A DNA stretch of 64,000 nt from Harmothoe impar (taxonomy: Eukaryota > Annelida > Polychaeta > Phyllodocida > Polynoidae): NCBI GenBank assembly GCA_947462335.1, contig OX381714.1, positions 39,343,360-39,407,359 on the forward strand, read 5' to 3'. Below the pieces are notes generated by a model that was given only the letters and a program-made list of their open reading frames with translations, had not been told where the DNA came from and searched no databases. Both the position numbers and the translations under genes were made by a program. Below, in pieces: positions 1-11,387 of the stretch. How positions within the stretch are numbered: the first letter of the stretch is position 1; every line of letters starts with the position of its first letter.

Positions 1-2136
1 TGCCAAATGTCTTAAACCATTTGCAAAATAGTGATGGTTCACTATTCAATGAGGACGAATTTAGAATATTGAACTCTAGCTACCTTGATATCAGCAGAAG
101 AGAACTTACTGCAGCATTTATGTGATACCCATTGTGTTGGACATGGACTACTTATATTATTATTCCATACCAATGGTCAGACTGTGATGATATTTTCGTT
201 ATGTATCAAAAATATTATTTTATGTAATAAAACATTCAAAATGATTTTCATATTCAGTGTTTTCCATGGATCCAATTCGACTATTGTCTAATGGTTCCCA
301 CAGTTGCATCATTGTGACATGCTTTTCCCCAAGTAATTGATATGATCCGCTTGGTTTAGAATTCTTTATGTATCCTTCCCGGCGCTATGTCAAATTATTC
401 TTGCTATTTTGAATCAAGAAGTCTTCAAGTTGCTCAAATCATGTCACTCTGATTCAATTACAAGTATTCAAATTCAAAATTATCTTCTCCAGCTCAGGGA
501 CTAAGGCAAAATAGAGTAGTCACAGCTATCGACAATGTGTGTCTATACTATCTACTATGCTAGAATGCTTAATATCTCAGAGTGCACCATCAACCATATA
601 AAAATGAAGTACCGATATCCAAATAAAAGACAGAAAGATAATCAAAACCATCCATAGTGTATATTGGTTTAAGAATAATACATGGTGCCAGTGAATAGCA
701 TTATTCTAAGCAATATTGCTGTTGAATCTCTCACTAACAAAACATATCATATATGCCACAATTATAATAAATTACATGTACAACATTCAGACATATCCTA
801 CAAGATAATATTTTACATCAATTATCTTCGAAGGCTGTATATTAGATTTTAGAAATTGACATCAACAAAGTGCCATTGTGCTACATTAGGTAATCTATTG
901 TATAGCAGCTATCATTTGGCAATGCTACAATATACATTACAGGTTTATTCACAGGTAGGTACACTAATCACATGCATAGAAATATGATAGACTGCATGTA
1001 GTACTGGTACATGTTTTAACCTAGTAACTTTAATTGCTCTATTACATACAGCTCTTGTCAACATTGAATGAGCGCTATATTCATATCAAGGTCTCACACA
1101 AAGATTCAAGCCACGACCTGGCATTGGTGGGGGCAATATGGCTGGTGGCTATATAACATGCTCCAACAGACAGACAACTATAATTATGTGGTTTCATCGT
1201 GCCATCTAATACATCAAACCTATGTAAACATGTGAAATGCGACCACAGGTCTATGTACCAATCCCATAGTCAGCATGTTCCGGTTCAACAACTGGCCCGT
1301 GCGATTCCTCGTATAGTTAGACGGTAAGGAGAACACTATGATGATTTTTCTTTATACAACTGGTGTTTGGCCAATCTATATGACAACCACGGAGGCACCC
1401 GAAAGAACATGTTATGTAACATGAGAGGTGTCAATGAACTTTGTTTAAATGGTGCTGAAAAGGGTAACTCCATACATGGAGACCCCCCCCCACCTCCACA
1501 CTGAGGGCCTGTTCAATTCTAAACCATGCCCCCAGGCCAAAAGCCACCAAACTCTGCTCTATTATATGGGTATAGCAATAAATTACTAGTCCATAAATCC
1601 GACGGCTTAAAACCAGAGCATGACCAAAGGTAATGCATTTGAAAAAGAAATTAAGACATTAAATTTATATGTAACATATCTCATATTCATGTAGAACAGC
1701 TTGTTGTCAAAACACCAAGTTTATATAACATTAACCATTCACCTAACATGGCATACCCATGATAGCTTCCATGCCCATATAAGACAAACATAGAGAGAGA
1801 GACAACAAAGGGAGAGAACACCTGTAGAATGATGATGGAGGAGTCAGGTGAGAATGGGATCCCTATTTGTACTTTCCCCGTGGAACAAAGGCGACTTCCG
1901 GTTGCACATGCGCAGTGTAGCCGAGTCTGGCATTCATGACACATGTCCGTCTGTGCAGCATGTGGCCATACTGCTACTACATACCCACCACCAGACGGCA
2001 CCCCATGTCCTGGGTCTTTCTGACAAGTCAGTGTGACCAAATCGATACAGGTTAAAAAATATATGACCGGCTGACATCTATGACGGCGTCTATACCTAAA
2101 GACACACCTTGCGGTGGCATACCCTCTAAAACTGGG
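1..2136. other. AT-rich intergenic sequence
   Basis: No convincing gene or element. Open frames here are short and without recognisable domains. A short C-run is at about 1484-1492 and a GAGAGAGA run near 1793. Confidence 0.6.
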
Positions 2137-2353
2137 GCCCTTGATGGGGGGGGGGGGGGGGGGTGGGCATGTCCCATGTCGATCTTAAGAAATGGTCATG
2201 TCGCCATGTCGATCTCAAGAAATGGTCATGTCGCCATATCGATTTTAAGGAACGACCCATGTTTCATGTCACTATCCATTTAATCATCATGTCCCATGTC
2301 ACTAAGCCCCAAAAAGGTCCATGTCGCCGTGTCGAATTTAAGGGTCGAGGGCC
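2137..2353. repeat. CATGTCG-rich dispersed repeat, copy 1
   Basis: A short module with repeated CATGTCG and (A)GAAATG(G)TCATGTCGCC phrases, beginning with a GGGCCCTTGATG-G(n) stretch (18 G at 2146-2163) and ending in GTGTCGAATTTAAGGGTC-GAGGGCC. The same order of phrases recurs at 19028-19256, and the 3' end alone at 16506-16552, so this is a dispersed family. Its class is unknown. Confidence 0.6.
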
Positions 2354-2448
2354 ATAAAACTGGAAGAAATCATGCCCCGTCCATATGCTGGGACACCTCC
2401 CTTAATTGTAGACCTGTAAAAATAATTTGGGAGTGATCCGAGCTACCT

Positions 2449-2610
2449 GGTCATAGAGGTCAGCCAGTCATAGAGGTCAGCCGGTCATAGATGTCAGCCA
2501 GTCATAGAGGTCAGCCAGTCATAGAGGTCAGCCGGTCATAGATGTCAGCCAGTCATAGAGGTCAGCCGGTCATAGATGTCAGCCAGTCATAGAGGTCAGC
2601 CGGTCATAGA
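2449..2610. repeat. 17-bp minisatellite (about 9.5 units)
   Basis: The unit GTCATAGAGGTCAGCCA repeats head to tail. Variants at two positions (AGG/ATG and final A/G) alternate in a higher-order pattern, first every three units (51 bp) and then every two (34 bp), as expected from unequal exchange of multi-unit blocks. Confidence 0.9.
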
Positions 2611-2886
2611 TTTTGAACCTGTATCAATTCGGTGAGACTGAGTCTGACGTCATAGTGGGCTCTGTATTGACTGGTGGGAGTCCCTATACTCATTTCCAGA
2701 CCCTTAGATATCTATACACTGATCAGGATATGGCTGATTGTGATGTTATTGAGTTCGGTATATAATGAAAGGCCTGAACAGGTCCAGGGTATGTACATCA
2801 ACCCAGTTTTCGGTTACCTCAAGGTCGATCGTTACACTGGTGCAAGAACCAGTGCAGAAAGTATAAAGTGCACTGACCGAAAACCA

Positions 2887-3078
2887 GGCCAAATAAAAGA
2901 CAACGCTTTTTTTCATTTCCCCTTTTTCGAGTTTTTGCTCTAGAATTCTTAATAATTGTCAAATTTACGATCCATAAAAACTGGCACGTAACAAAAGAAA
3001 ATAAGGGGAAAAGGGTGTCACCTAGCAGTGTTTTGCTAGACCTGGTCGGGTAACTGGAAACAAACCTTTTTTTGGGCC
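2887..3078. mobile_element. Degraded GGCCAAAA-ended MITE (possible)
   Basis: It starts GGCCAAATAAAAG and ends with GGTAACTGGAAACAAACC and a T-run running into GGGCC, resembling the right end of the better copies at 4404-4812 and 23356-23662. The ends are diverged and no clean target duplication is seen. Confidence 0.35.
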
Positions 3079-3137
3079 TCAGGCCATGTAAGGTCGTCAT
3101 GACGTCGTGGTGGTAAAATAATAAGGTGTAAGGCGTA

Positions 3138-3607
3138 CCCCCCCCCCCCCCCCCCGACCTGGGATTCAACTTCTCCTCGGGATCTCCCTTCCCCCTTCGG
3201 GATTCTCCATGTATGCTGATATGCTAGGACAAGGTACCCACCTAAACTCATTTCCACATAAGCCGCAAACAATCCATTTCAGGAGGCAGAGTCTGATTTA
3301 ATATGAATTATCTGCTAAACTCTATTTCGAGTATACTGAAAGTAAATGGACATTTAAAATTAACATTTTACAGCGATTTAATTTTTTTTATCATACAGCC
3401 AAAACGTGCGAGAAACATCATGACACTGAGTATCATATATATATATATGAGTATAAGCATACTGTATAATCTCTCTGGTCCAATCATGCTGGCGCTGCTT
3501 AAAGAAATAATGTGAAGATGTTTTGTCTGTCATATAGAGGTCATATATACTATAGGGGTGATATCTCGTACACTTCTCTGCAAGCACCCCTCCCCCCCCC
3601 CCCCCCC
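3138..3607. repeat. C18 and C16 homopolymer tracts
   Basis: Runs of 18 C (3138-3155) and 16 C (3592-3607) lie either side of ordinary AT-rich sequence with no gene. Lengths are likely to vary and may be misassembled. Confidence 0.7.
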
Positions 3608-4400
3608 AATGAACCACATGCAGGAGTAGCTTGTATAGGTACATGTAGACCATCATGCATGTACCACTATAACCCTCAGGGATGCTGGTCCATCCCCTTG
3701 AGCACACTTCCTGGATAAATAGTTGATATTGACAATGAGCTGCATGGTATCATCATTGGGGAAGTGTTGTAAAATCCCAGCTTCTAGCAAGTTCTTGGTA
3801 TTGGTATACACATACACGAAATCCTGAATGTATTCAGGTTCCTGTTTCATATTATTATTACAATACTTGATAACGAGCCAATGGCCTCATTATTTGAGTT
3901 TAGATGTGAACACAATATACATGTATTACATTGATGATAATACGTTTTGACAATGAAATGGGTTTCCAATTTGCAATTCCGTGAAGAATCTGCACTATGT
4001 TTAAAATCATAATCTATATACATACGGTTGTATACTTGTTATGACTATATAGAACAATATAATGCGCATATATTATGTATATGTAATATCTTGTATGTAC
4101 ATGTACATGATATGTATTGGGGTCGGTGCATATCTGTGTTCATATCATTTATCACTCTGATTATGAGACATGTATCTCCTTTTATTATTGATCTGCAAAG
4201 GAGGTTGAGACATGTGACTGATAACAAACACTACTAAGGATGATATGCACAACTATATATGCTGGCGTAGTTATATTATAGGGTTATCATTGTTATCTAT
4301 AGAGAAATCAATATATGTGGGTTTGTACATTCACTCCGCACTCGTGCTCATGATCAGTGCCTATATATGGTGTGTGTGCTACATTGTATTTCGTAATAGG
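3608..4400. other. AT-rich intergenic sequence
   Basis: No feature seen beyond short TA runs. Confidence 0.55.
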
Positions 4401-4403
4401 TTA

Positions 4404-4812
4404 GGCCAAAAAAAATAAAAGGTGTGTTTCAGGCAACCCGACCCTGGTTTCAAAAAAGGGCCGACCATAGCATTTTCTTCCGATTTTGGAGATTTTTTTT
4501 TTTTTTTTGCAAAACATTCAGATTTTTTTCGGAAATTTTAGCAATATTTTGGTCTGGAAGAACAGATCACATGGACAATTAACTGTCCAGCCTCAGGAAA
4601 TTGCTTTTTAACAAGAATATCCAATAATTTCATGATATTCCTAGTTATAGTAAGAATCGATGAGTCGTCTTGATGACCCGCGAGTCGATGTGGCAGTTCA
4701 CGACTCATTCCGGGTACCTCCAACATTAAAAAAAAAAAAAAAAAAAAATCCGACCTTCCTACCCTAAATTTTGGACCATGTTGCCTGAAACACACCTCTC
4801 TTTTTTTTGGCC
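4404..4812. mobile_element. GGCCAAAA-ended MITE copy 1 (TTA duplication)
   Basis: 409 bp with inverted ends GGCCAAAAAAAATAAAAGG and its complement. The adjoining GTGTGTTTCAGGCAAC phrase is also inverted at the right end. It is flanked by TTA on both sides (4401-4403 and 4813-4815). TWA duplications are typical of PIF/Harbinger-type elements, so a non-autonomous Harbinger relative is the best inference. No coding capacity. Confidence 0.8.
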
Positions 4813-4893
4813 TTAGGGTAGATATCTTCACCACAAGTCAACCGTTCCCATCACAATCTTCTCATGGCCATCACAAAATGCTTAACTATATTA

Positions 4894-5132
4894 GGCCAAA
4901 AAAATAAAAGGTGTGTTTCAGGTTAGATGGTCTGAAAATCTAGGGTAGGTAGGTAAGTTTCTTTTCTTTTGGAAAAGTACCGACTCAATGCCGACTCACC
5001 GACGACCGCCTCGACTCGTTAACTATCAGATAAACCCTATTTTTTTCAAAATTGCATAATAATTTCTAGGGTCGGCCCTGTTTTGCTAGGTAGGGTTGGG
5101 AAACCTGAATACACTTTTTATTTTATTTGGTG
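4894..5132. mobile_element. GGCCAAAA-ended MITE copy 2
   Basis: 239 bp, same family as 4404-4812 and only about 80 bp downstream of it. Left end GGCCAAAAAAATAAAAGG, right end ACACTTTTTATTTTATTTGG. TTA lies at 4891-4893 and 5133-5135. It shares the internal phrase TAGGGTAGGTAGG with the copy at 23356. Confidence 0.8.
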
Positions 5133-5549
5133 TTATGTAATATAACTATGACAACATCAGATAATGATCCGCAGATCTCAAATAATTATGCTTAATAATT
5201 TGCTAAGCAATAGTATATGTATGTTATTTCCTATTTTTGCTCAATGTCGACCAAAACTGCCCTAGAGTGAACCGATTTTAACTTTATACCATGTTATGAA
5301 GCCTTCTGGGGTTGTATACAGATCAAATCGAACTGCTTAGAAAAATGATAGCAGAATTGGGTTAGCTAATTATTTCCCCATCAACATTGATTTTTGACAT
5401 TGGGATATTATATAAATGTAGGTATATGCACGATTCTTTACGGAATTACCCTTACTCTGGGGGGTCCAGCTACCCCACTGTAGATAGAGGTCGTCTTTAA
5501 TGATATGGTTAAATTATTGTCGCTTCTGATAGTTTTGATGAATAACTTC

Positions 5550-6553
5550 TACCCAGGTAACATAGGTACATTGGGCCATCATTGGGCCAATATACCACTT
5601 AAAAATGGGCCAATATTGGCATTTTGATATTGGCCCACCGCTGGTTTGACCGCTGGCCCTGTAATGGCCCATGCTCGGAAAAAGGGATATTGATTTCATA
5701 TTGTCCCAACGGTGGGCCAACATTAAAATGTTTTTACATTATTCCAAAGTTACAAATTAAACATCGGGGCAACCTTGAAATACATATGTGGCTCCAACAT
5801 ATAATTCTCAATGTAGGACAACTGCAACAATCACTAATATTGGACAATACTATTTTTATGTGTATATTTGAATGTACAAACACATTTAAGACATGACTGT
5901 CAAGTATCATCAGTTTAGAAAAAGCCATTTTTGTCTTTTTAATCCATCTTGATCTCTATCCCAAATTGGTTAGACACCATACAAACTGTATTACTATGAT
6001 TTAGGACTTATCTAACTCCATTGCCCACACATGAGGTGTCTTCAAGTTCCTTTTGACAAATTCCCACTGATGTCATGCAGTAAATGGCACTTTTAGATAT
6101 CAAATTTCATCCATAAACTTCCTCTGACCTTTAACCATGTAGAGCACACTGGGGATCACATTTATAACCCAATATGATGGCAAAGTTGGAGCCATCCTGT
6201 AAGATGTTCTTCAGGCAACATTGAATCCCCCTGGTGTAGATCACAGCCAATATTGGACAAGTGCAGTTAGAATTTATGTTGGTTCAACATCAGAAATAAT
6301 ATGATGGCCCTGAAATGTTCCAACACTGGGCCAACACTGGGTCAATATCAGCAATATCAAGCATGGGCCAGCTCTGGGCCAGCGGTCAACCCAGCAATGG
6401 CCCATTATAGGAATTGCCAAGGGTGGGCCATCATTGTAATTTGTATGTTGAACCAATGTATGCATTACCTACAATGGGCCATGGTTGGTATAACGATTGC
6501 GATGGAGTCGATCATTGTCGACATTGGCCCAATATACCCTTGCTACCTGGGTA
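5550..6553. mobile_element. TGGGCCA-rich inverted-repeat element, 1.0 kb
   Basis: Inverted ends TACCCAGGTAACATAGGTAC and TACCCAGGTAGCAAGGGTAT (complement of the right end) bound 1004 bp. Both subterminal regions are packed with TGGGCCA/TGGCCCA words, while the centre (about 5730-6290) is plain AT-rich sequence. Dense subterminal words of this kind are known as transposase-binding arrays in several DNA transposon groups. No transposase frame; superfamily unknown. A 125-bp deleted relative is at 57929-58053. Confidence 0.75.
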
Positions 6554-7059
6554 AATTCATTCATTAAGAATGTAAAACTACATTCGATTCATATTGGTTA
6601 GATATGCAGCCATTCATATAAAACCACGAAACGGTGAATTGATGAAAGCAAATGGATACAAACAAGTACCCAAGGCAACAAACATTTATGGAGAATTCGT
6701 GATTTCGCTTATATTAAAACAGGTCTTTAATAGAGTCCCACTTCGGCGCAATATATTTACATGATAACAAGGCAACGCGTAAATGACAATGGCATATTAG
6801 AAGGTATCAACACTTCAATGTGGCCGACGCATGGTGGTAGGTCGGAAATAGGTAAGCTTGCTCTAATGCTACTGCTCTGTTCTAAGGCCCATGTTCCGCG
6901 ATTGCCGATTGTCACATCCTATCGGCCGATAGACCCACAACAATCTACCGGATGATACACTGCACTATACAATGTGGCTGTTGTTGTGGGTTTCTGACAA
7001 ATCGGCTAATGGAAAATGGACGTAGAAAGTGCCAAACCTCCCTCTAATCATTATAAATG
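6554..7059. other. Intergenic sequence
   Basis: Nothing recognisable. Confidence 0.5.
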
Positions 7060-7211
7060 CACTGATAGAAGTTTATAGCTGACCAGTAGAATCTACGGTA
7101 ATTTTACTATATTATATAGCCTAATACGGTATCATAGTGTACTTGGGAAGTATACTATACTGTTGGTTTACAGTATAAAAGGACCTATTTTGGGTTTCAC
7201 CATTTACAATG
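7060..7211. mobile_element. CACTG...CARTG MITE, copy 1 (diverged)
   Basis: About 152 bp with end CACTGATAGAAG and the shared internal phrase GTTTACAGTATAAAAGGAC before TTTACAATG. Same family as 25256-25376 and 29628-29767; its ends have drifted. Confidence 0.65.
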
Positions 7212-7779
7212 TGTCATACAGGGTCACACTGATGCGCTGCATCTTGCTCTTATTGTCTACCGTACTTTGCGTCTGTTGAACTCCCCCTTTTCTTATTTTA
7301 GATATTTCTCATACTATCATTTTCACTTGTCTTTGAATCGTCCATTTTGACTTTCCATGTGTTTTATCCGAGGTAAATGCCAAATGTGTGCATTAACATG
7401 AAAGTGGATATTTGTTTGAAGATAGCCAGTGGTATTACTTTAAGTATGGTCCAATTGTAAAACTCCATTCTTTACAATTATTCATTTACTTGGACTCGAC
7501 GGACACGTTTTTTTCCCTTATGTGATGCATTATATATAATAGAGTTATGTTTGACCTAATACATATTCTAATCCCCATATATTTAGCCCCCATGGTTGTT
7601 CCACTCTGATTGTCTACCCGCCTAGTCTATTGTACCCCATTTCAGTGACGTCATTGTATCGAAATTGTATAGTATTCTTTTCATGATAAAGTGAACCCTT
7701 GGCCACCTTTAAGATTCGCGCCCTACGCTACTAATAACACCCATACAGGATCAACCAAGCGTTACGCCCCAACCATCCC
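7212..7779. other. Intergenic sequence
   Basis: Nothing recognisable. Confidence 0.5.
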
Positions 7780-9965
7780 AATAACCCAGATCCAGTCCCA
7801 ATGTGACCCTGTGACCTATTTATAGACATCACGTGACCAGGTATTTACCTAGCCTGGTCCGACCAGGTATGCTTTTCTGGGCGGGCACAGCCACACACAC
7901 TCTCCTACTCAGTCAGTCAGTCGTCACGGTGGTGGGACCCAACATCACAGGCTGTCACCCATGTCTGTAATACACATCAAATACACTACCAACTGAGGAC
8001 CGCCTAGTGGGGACACTCTCCCCCTGGGCATAGCAAGGACACTACACTATATCATCCCACACTGGAGGACTATCACAGAACTCTCCCTGTATTAACTCCA
8101 TGGGGGACAAAGCCTTCAGGTGAGGTGTGTGGCTTAATAGAGTAGTCTCCCACCACCACCACCACCACGCTGCTGGAGTACTGGTGGACGCGGTGGTTCT
8201 ACATACCTGGAATAACTTGGATGCCTGACAGCTCCTCCACCAATCACCAACTGTTAAAGCAGACCTGTGTGTGTCTAGGTGTGAGGGGGGCACAGGAGGA
8301 GCAGGAGGAGGTATAGCTGCTAGGGGGCAGGTCAGCGGTTTCGGGTCAGCTTTAACACTGTCAACCCACATCTCTTGGATCTCTACCAATATCACCGTGT
8401 GTAGGCTCAAGCTCTAACGGTGTAATATAGTGTATTATAATATGCAGCACGACAGAGCCCATCCTCCAGCACTGACTAAGCTCCTGACACAGGTATAATA
8501 TATGGCATCATACTAGAGACCCAGAGACTGTTTACACTGGAGGACTGGCCGGTCCCACCTGGTTCCATTCTCACCTGGAGGAATAATATATACACAGGGT
8601 GAGGCAAAGACAGGGGACTGTACCTGCTTCAGTGTATATATATGCTGTACTGGTTTTCAGACTGGTTTATATCAGATCTGTGTATATGATTGTATTCACC
8701 TACAGGGAAGGTTTGAGGTCTACAAGGGAACGGCCTACCACTCCCTGCATATAAGACAGTTTACTGATCAAAGAGTGGATACTAGAAATAACGAAAAAAA
8801 AGGACAATTAATCTACATTATTCAGAGCGGAGTATCAAACTTTCAAAGTAGATCTATAAAGATTCCAAAGGATTAGACAGGCACTGCAGCTTTTGTTAGT
8901 GTTACAGCCCCAGTCTAACATATAGAAGTGTGCAGCTGTCAGTGTCTGAGGGGTTTCTTTGTACTGTGCTCCAGTACACAGTAGTACAGGTGTGTACTGT
9001 ACTGTATACCTGATTTAATAATCACCATCAGTTATTGCCTGAGTGGGTGTACCTGAGACTGAGTCAGCTGCTCCCCACCTGACACGCCCAGTGCACTATA
9101 GGACGACTCAATACCACAAGAACCACACTAGTTATTATATACACTAGCTGCCTTGTGTAAGTGTACTTCCCACCTTTACACCTGAGCATCTACCTTTCAT
9201 AAAGACATGAACATATCTCCATCCAAAATACAGCCTGTAAATCATTTTTGGGCTTTTACCACAAGTACACTGTGGTACTAAATAGATCTAGCATCTATAT
9301 AGCCAAAAGTGCATGCAGGACGTCATATTCAATATCGCGCACACAAAGACCTGCTTTATTAATAATACACTCTTTCTGACTAAAGGGTGAGTCCTACTCG
9401 TCAATGACGTCATAAACCAGTGGGGAAGCCCACTGTCACGCGTGAGTTGGAAGTGAAACATTCCATCCGTGACCAGCTTCCGGTGATTCACCTCTCGCGG
9501 TGGCCGACAGGGAGAGCGACCAGGGCTGGATAGTATACCAGTGAGAGGTCGAGTGAGGCTAGAGAGCTTGGGACTACCTCCTGGACCACAAGTAGCCTAT
9601 ACTACTAACAACATCTGTCGGGAATATTATACACTGTGGATTTTACTACTCCAGTAGGTTGTCACCGCCGACACATAGGAGGTGGTGACATTCCTCCGAG
9701 GATATAACTTTAAGTACTGAGGACCAAAGACGTGACTGATGCGGATTCCCCTGAGTGTTTTGGTGAATTCACAAAGAGAGACATTCATCCACGTCTGAGG
9801 TCTTAACTCACCCAGTAGGACACCCTGTGTATAAACATATTCAGTTCTAAAAAAAAACTCCACAGTAATAATGGTGTTTACTCTGAGGTGATAGTTGTGT
9901 TTCATTACTCACCTTCCTAGATTCATTATTTTGATTTAGAAAGTAAAACCCAACTCCAAATCAAA
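7780..9965 (+). promoter_or_regulatory. 5' flank and probable 5' UTR region of the FAM43-like gene
   Basis: This stretch has no credible coding frame and no recognised transposon, and is visibly less AT-rich than the surroundings, which fits a promoter and leader. A possible 3' splice site (TTATTTTGATTTAG, ending 9939) precedes the ATG by 26 bases, so a leader intron is conceivable. A possible donor (CACAG/GTATAA) lies near 8493. Promoter and splice positions are inference; no clear TATA box or initiator could be singled out. A short CAC triplet run is at 8150-8168. Confidence 0.4.
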
Positions 9966-11387
9966 ATGAGTATTTTCAAGAGCAAAAAGAAGTTTACAGT
10001 GTCGGAGAGGGACCCTACCTATAAGGTCAGGTACCTTGGCAATGTACAAACCTCTATGATGAGAGGCGATGGGTGTGTGGATAAGCCCGCTCACATTCTC
10101 TGGAACAATTTCATGAAGACCACCAATGCTGGTCTGGACATGAAGCTCACCATCAGTGCCTCAGGCCTGAAGGCAGTAACCAAAGAACAAGGACTTACCG
10201 AATACCGTGCACATAGGATATCCTACTGTATAGCTCACCCGAAGTACCCGAAGGTCTTCATCTGGGTGTATCGACACGAGGCGAAGAAGCTGAAAGTGGA
10301 ACTACGGTGTCATGCTGTGATATGTAAAACAGAGGCCAAGGCGAAAGCAATGGCGGTGCAGCTTCACGACAAGTTAGCATCCGCCTTGTCTGAGTTTATG
10401 AGGGAGAAGTGTCGGAAGCAGAACACTCGGCTGTCATTGCAGCGGACAAACTCCCTCCCTTCGAATCCCTCGGGGATGAACAGTCTTAATGTTAGGAACA
10501 AGTTCCTGAGCACCGGCCAGAACTTCAAGCCGCCGGTCGATCGGAGTGCCAGCGCACCCAAGCTAGGGTGTATCACCGAGGACTTCGAGCCCGAAGAGGT
10601 CATGGAAGAGCTCGAGGAAGAGGAGGACGAAGAAGAACTAGACGATGACTTCATGTTGGTGATGTCCTCTGCGACGCATCATCGGAAAAAGAGCGCAGAA
10701 AGTGATGACGTCATGCAGATGGAGGTACCTGTGGTGGTGGAAGATGTACCGGGTAAGATTGTAGGGACCAATTTGGGTGGTGCTGCAGTCACAGAGGCCC
10801 TCACCGAGAGTATGTTTAGTTTAGAAGTTGGCAATGATGTCGAAGCGCTGAAAAAGGACAGTAGTGTTCGGTACCAACTCGATCACACAGACTCAGAGGA
10901 CAATGACGACGACAGCTCGGAAAGCGGCTTCTCTGAGCAAGACGTTCGCGAGAGCAGCTCGAATGGGAGCACTTTCGGCAGTGACCCCCAGCTGTCGAAC
11001 GGATCTAACGGGACCCACAGTACAAACTCACATACCACTGCCAATGGCACCAGTACAGCCACAGGCTGTTCCCAAAACAACAACCATCACCAGGAGGAGC
11101 ACAAGGGGGGCCCACATACCAGCACCCTGGAGCACACACACCAATGTAGTAGTGACCAGTGCTCCAGTAGCCTGGAGAAGCAGACTGTCAAGGTCAAGCC
11201 CAGTGCGAATATTTCCCAACCAGCTGTCACCGCCATAAACAAGAAGCCCACCGCTGACCCCGCCCAAATGGCGGCGTCGGCGTCGGCGGAAGTAGTGGGC
11301 AGTCATGGCAGCGTTCCTAACGGTCGAGTGTCCACGGGACCGGCTGCAGACTATAACCCCAACATAATGAATGAGCGGCGACTCTGA
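9966..11387 (+). CDS. FAM43A: FAM43A/B-like PTB (PID) domain protein
   Basis: This 473-residue reading frame is the only clear host gene. Residues about 14-150 form a phosphotyrosine-binding (PTB/PID) fold of the FAM43 type: TYKVRYLGN (18-26), GDGC (34-37), VFIWVYRHE (97-105) and CHAVIC (115-120), followed by the helix KAKAMAVQLHDKLASALSEF (125-144). The FAM43 hallmark PPVDRSASAPKLGCITED lies at 189-206. An acidic run (207-228) and a second family block, FSLEVGNDVEALKKD (284-298), follow. The rest is low-complexity Ser/Asn/His/Thr tail. FAM43 proteins are probable intracellular adaptors; their ligands are poorly known, and I infer no pathway. The ATG has A at -3 and an in-frame TAG stop at 9918-9920. 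The N-terminus starts near the inner methionine of vertebrate FAM43A, without the longer vertebrate leader. The coding region has no intron, as in vertebrate FAM43A/B. Family assignment is confident; A versus B is not decidable and it may predate that split. Confidence 0.93.
   Translation: MSIFKSKKKFTVSERDPTYKVRYLGNVQTSMMRGDGCVDKPAHILWNNFMKTTNAGLDMKLTISASGLKAVTKEQGLTEYRAHRISYCIAHPKYPKVFIWVYRHEAKKLKVELRCHAVICKTEAKAKAMAVQLHDKLASALSEFMREKCRKQNTRLSLQRTNSLPSNPSGMNSLNVRNKFLSTGQNFKPPVDRSASAPKLGCITEDFEPEEVMEELEEEEDEEELDDDFMLVMSSATHHRKKSAESDDVMQMEVPVVVEDVPGKIVGTNLGGAAVTEALTESMFSLEVGNDVEALKKDSSVRYQLDHTDSEDNDDDSSESGFSEQDVRESSSNGSTFGSDPQLSNGSNGTHSTNSHTTANGTSTATGCSQNNNHHQEEHKGGPHTSTLEHTHQCSSDQCSSSLEKQTVKVKPSANISQPAVTAINKKPTADPAQMAASASAEVVGSHGSVPNGRVSTGPAADYNPNIMNERRL

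Noticed and set aside
2449..2610. 17-bp direct repeats considered as an operator or CRISPR-like array
   Set aside because: They are contiguous tandem units without spacers, hence a minisatellite.
8042..8410. 122-codon minus-strand frame with a Trp run
   Set aside because: The Trp run is the complement of a CAC triplet repeat. It lies in the probable FAM43 leader on the opposite strand.
10364..10654. Minus-strand frame starting with a poly-Ser run
   Set aside because: It is the shadow of the acidic Glu-rich segment of the FAM43-like gene.
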